Below are positions 13,606-15,214 of a DNA stretch of 15,214 nucleotides, piece by piece. The number at the start of each line of letters is the position of its first letter. The stretch's first letter is position 1. Below the pieces are notes generated by a model. It had not been told where the DNA came from and did no database searches. It was given only the letters and a program-made list of their open reading frames with translations. The translations under genes and the position numbers were made by a program. Source of the stretch: Lachnospiraceae bacterium (GTDB lineage: Bacteria; Bacillota; Clostridia; Lachnospirales; Lachnospiraceae); assembly GCA_022798035.1 (NCBI GenBank), contig JAAWLS010000018.1:1-15214 (forward strand), in the 5' to 3' direction.

Positions 13606-14820
13606 TTATAAAAACTGTTCTCCATATCCGTAGTGCTCTACCACATAGTCGATATCCTTATCTCCTCTTCCGCTGAGGCACACCAGAATGGAACCCTGCT
13701 CCATCTCTTTCGCTTTTTTCATGGCATAAGCTACTGCATGGGAACTCTCAATGGCAGGGATAATTCCCTCATAACGTGACAGTTTGAAAAATGCCTCCAT
13801 TGCTTCCTCATCTCCAATTGCCTCATACTGAATTCTTCCGATGTCGCGCAAAAATGCATGTTCCGGTCCCACAGAAGGGTAGTCCAGGCCGCTGGCAATA
13901 GAGTACACCGGAGCAGGCTCTCCCTCTGCGTCTTTCAGCATAATGCTCTCAAATCCATGCATTACCCCTTTTTCTCCATATTTCATAGATGCAGCGTGGT
14001 CTCCTAATTTCTCACCGCGTCCCAAAGGTTCCACACCCACAATATCGACCGGGTCATTCAAAAACGGAATAAACATTCCAGCTGAATTACTGCCTCCGCC
14101 CACACAAGCGCACACCACATCCGGGTCAATCCCTGTCATTTCGCGGAACTGGTCTCTGGCTTCATATCCCACTACCGATTGAAAGTCCCGCACCATCAGC
14201 GGAAATGGATGAGGTCCTACCACAGAACCGATACAGTAAATAGAGTCTTTATAATTTCTGGCATAAGAATCAAAGGCAGAATCTACTGCTTCTTTCAATG
14301 TCTTTAACCCGTGTGTCACCGGAACCACTTTGGCTCCCAGAATCTTCATGCGGGTAACATTGGGAGCCTGTTTAGCAATGTCAACCTCGCCCATGTGAAT
14401 CTCGCACTCCAAGCCAAAATAAGCTGCCGCCGTAGCCAGAGCAACTCCGTGCTGTCCGGCTCCTGTCTCTGCTATCAGACGTTTCTTTCCCATAAATTTA
14501 GCCAAAAGACCTTCTCCCATGCAGTGATTCAGCTTGTGGGCTCCTGTGTGATTCAAATCCTCTCTTTTCAGGTAAATCTGGCAGTTTCCAATCTGCCTGG
14601 AGAGACGTTCACAGTGGTATACCGGCGTAGGTCTGCCCTGAAATTCTTTGCGGATTCTCCGCAGTTCATTGATAAACTGTGAAGAGTGGCAGATAGTTTG
14701 ATATGCCTCTGTGATTTCCTCAAATGCCGGCACCAGCTTCTCCGGGAGATAGGCCCCGCCATACGCTCCAAAGCGGCCTTCTTTGTCAGGATAATTCCTT
14801 AAATATGTTCTGTAGTCCAT
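13606..14820 (-). CDS. trpB: Tryptophan synthase beta chain (diverged, stand-alone TrpB-like)
   Basis: 404 residues; PLP enzyme that joins indole and serine to make tryptophan. [14 protein letters not shown] (16-29) is the standard opening. PLP lysine Lys96 is in [10 protein letters not shown], catalytic Glu118 in AETGAGQHG (same 22-residue spacing as Lys87-Glu109 of Salmonella), phosphate loop GGGSNSAG (241-248), Asp313 in [12 protein letters not shown] (equivalent to Asp305), Glu358 in PAIESSHA and Ser383 in LSGRGDKD. Differences from canonical TrpB: KLNHCMGE replaces the usual KINNVLGQ-type stretch, and the partner of Asp305, Arg141, is Lys150 here. No trpA or other trp gene adjoins; it heads an operon with unrelated genes. 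This suggests a stand-alone enzyme that salvages indole or works with a distant TrpA. AAGGAG lies seven bases before the ATG. No T-box or trp leader is seen upstream. Confidence 0.92.
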   Translation of the reverse strand: MDYRTYLRNYPDKEGRFGAYGGAYLPEKLVPAFEEITEAYQTICHSSQFINELRRIRKEFQGRPTPVYHCERLSRQIGNCQIYLKREDLNHTGAHKLNHCMGEGLLAKFMGKKRLIAETGAGQHGVALATAAAYFGLECEIHMGEVDIAKQAPNVTRMKILGAKVVPVTHGLKTLKEAVDSAFDSYARNYKDSIYCIGSVVGPHPFPLMVRDFQSVVGYEARDQFREMTGIDPDVVCACVGGGSNSAGMFIPFLNDPVDIVGVEPLGRGEKLGDHAASMKYGEKGVMHGFESIMLKDAEGEPAPVYSIASGLDYPSVGPEHAFLRDIGRIQYEAIGDEEAMEAFFKLSRYEGIIPAIESSHAVAYAMKKAKEMEQGSILVCLSGRGDKDIDYVVEHYGYGEQFL

Positions 14821-14925
14821 AATGTTCTCCTTTTACTGTGATGTATAATATATTAAATAATTGCAGGGCAATTTGTAAATTCTTTTTCAAAAATCCCCTG
14901 TACTTTTTATCTTGTAATGTTAAAA
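14821..14925 (-). promoter_or_regulatory. Probable trpB-operon promoter region
   Basis: Very A+T-rich stretch directly before trpB. On the minus strand TTTACA (14879-14874) is followed after 17 bases by TTAATA (14856-14851) and an adjoining TATTATAC run that offers further -10-like hexamers. A start there would leave a leader of only some 25 bases, with AAGGAG just before the ATG. The exact hexamers are uncertain because of the base composition. Confidence 0.35.
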
Positions 14926-15051
14926 GCCAAAAAGGACCTGTTGCCATGGCAGCAGAGTCAGATTGCACAAGATTGTATCTGGAAAACTAGTTTTCCAAGT
15001 GCTATCTGTATGCAATCATCACTTGTCACAAATTTAACAGGTGATTTTGGC
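14926..15051. repeat. Nested inverted-repeat element, MITE-like or structured RNA
   Basis: Four pairs of arms share one centre near 14988.5: GCCAAAA (14926-14932) with 15045-15051; ACCTGTT (14936-14942) with 15036-15042; GATTGCA (14961-14967) with 15011-15017; and a perfect 18-bp palindrome TGGAAAACTAGTTTTCCA at 14980-14997. The gaps between successive arms are equal or nearly so on both sides (3, 18 and 12-13 bases), so the whole 126 bases can fold as one long stem with symmetric internal loops. It lies upstream of trpB and has no credible gene. Which strand is expressed, if any, is unknown. Confidence 0.55.
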
Positions 15052-15124
15052 CTCGATAGATGACATAATTTTCGTAAATCCACGTTAAAATGCCTTTTCC
15101 TCCGGATTCCCAAACGAGAACAAA

Positions 15125-15209
15125 GTGGGCAAGCCCACATCAACTCCCCTACCCCTCAATCTTGAGGGGATTGCACACTTTGACGCGCCGAGCACAATTG
15201 CGAAGCAAT
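15125..15209. repeat. Row of three short hairpins next to the nested repeat
   Basis: GTGGGC-AA-GCCCAC (15125-15138), CCCCTCAA-TC-TTGAGGGG (15152-15169) and ATTGC-GAA-GCAAT (15197-15209, followed by ATTTT). Three perfect hairpins within 85 bases, separated by 13 and 27 bases, are more than expected of spacer DNA. They may be the rest of the same dispersed element that continues past the window edge. The last hairpin has only a five-base stem and would be a weak terminator. Confidence 0.45.
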
Positions 15210-15214
15210 ATTTT

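Noticed and set aside
13606..14820. Loss of the catalytic aspartate (Asp305) in TrpB
   Set aside because: A first alignment to the IGRIQY segment suggested it, but correct numbering puts Asp305 in GLDYPSVGP, where it is intact as Asp313.
14786..15143. Two small overlapping minus-strand ORFs (60 and 61 codons)
   Set aside because: They cross the nested inverted repeat and the trpB promoter, have no good ribosome sites and no recognisable domain; at most they are translations of a repeat.
14821..15214. T-box or trp leader upstream of trpB
   Set aside because: No GGTGGTACCGCG-type T-box sequence, no Trp-rich leader peptide and no terminator/antiterminator pair was seen.
1..15214. tRNA, rRNA, CRISPR array, insertion sequence or prophage genes
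   Set aside because: None seen on reading both strands: no regular spacer repeats, no transposase or integrase motifs and no tRNA cloverleaf with GTTCRANNC-type arm.

Overview
The window looks like chromosome from a gut Firmicute of the Lachnospiraceae (Blautia / Ruminococcus gnavus type). The reasons are strong AGGAGG-type ribosome sites, moderate-to-low G+C, a GH112 galactosyl-HexNAc phosphorylase, a DegV protein, a YwfO/YwgA-like pair and multi-transmembrane hybrid kinases. No search could be run, so the genus is inference.

Layout. (1) 1-681, plus strand: the 3' half of tyrS. (2) 690-2209, plus strand: an A+T-rich two-gene unit. A good promoter (705-733) is embedded in a perfect 18-bp inverted repeat, and each arm holds a LexA/DinR-box-like sequence. 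The first gene is a YwfO-like HD phosphohydrolase that has lost its HD block. The second is a YwgA-like partner broken by a -1 frameshift. A hairpin at 2224-2263 separates this unit from the converging operon. (3) 9032 down to 2345, minus strand: a signalling operon. In transcription order it holds a membrane kinase-like protein with Arg where the phospho-accepting His should be but with an intact C-terminal HPt domain, an RpfG-like receiver/HD-GYP protein translationally coupled to it (ATGA overlap), a hybrid histidine kinase with intact His and receiver but no HPt, and a DegV protein. (4) 14820 down to 9335, minus strand: a tightly spaced operon of a TrpB-like enzyme, an unrecognised 425-residue protein, a zinc-type macrodomain hydrolase and GH112, closed by an intrinsic terminator at 9231-9282. 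(5) 14821-15214: no gene, but an unusual nested inverted-repeat structure and a row of short hairpins that look like an interspersed repeat.

How the genes may work together. Neither kinase-like protein in region 3 is a complete His-Asp-His-Asp relay alone, but the three proteins together supply every step: His206 and Asp625 of the hybrid kinase, His702 of the HPt protein, and Asp52 of the HD-GYP protein. The predicted output is hydrolysis of cyclic di-GMP. Region 4 joins tryptophan formation, ADP-ribose removal and host-glycan phosphorolysis in one transcript, with no obvious shared pathway. Region 2 resembles a decayed, possibly SOS-controlled, two-gene module.
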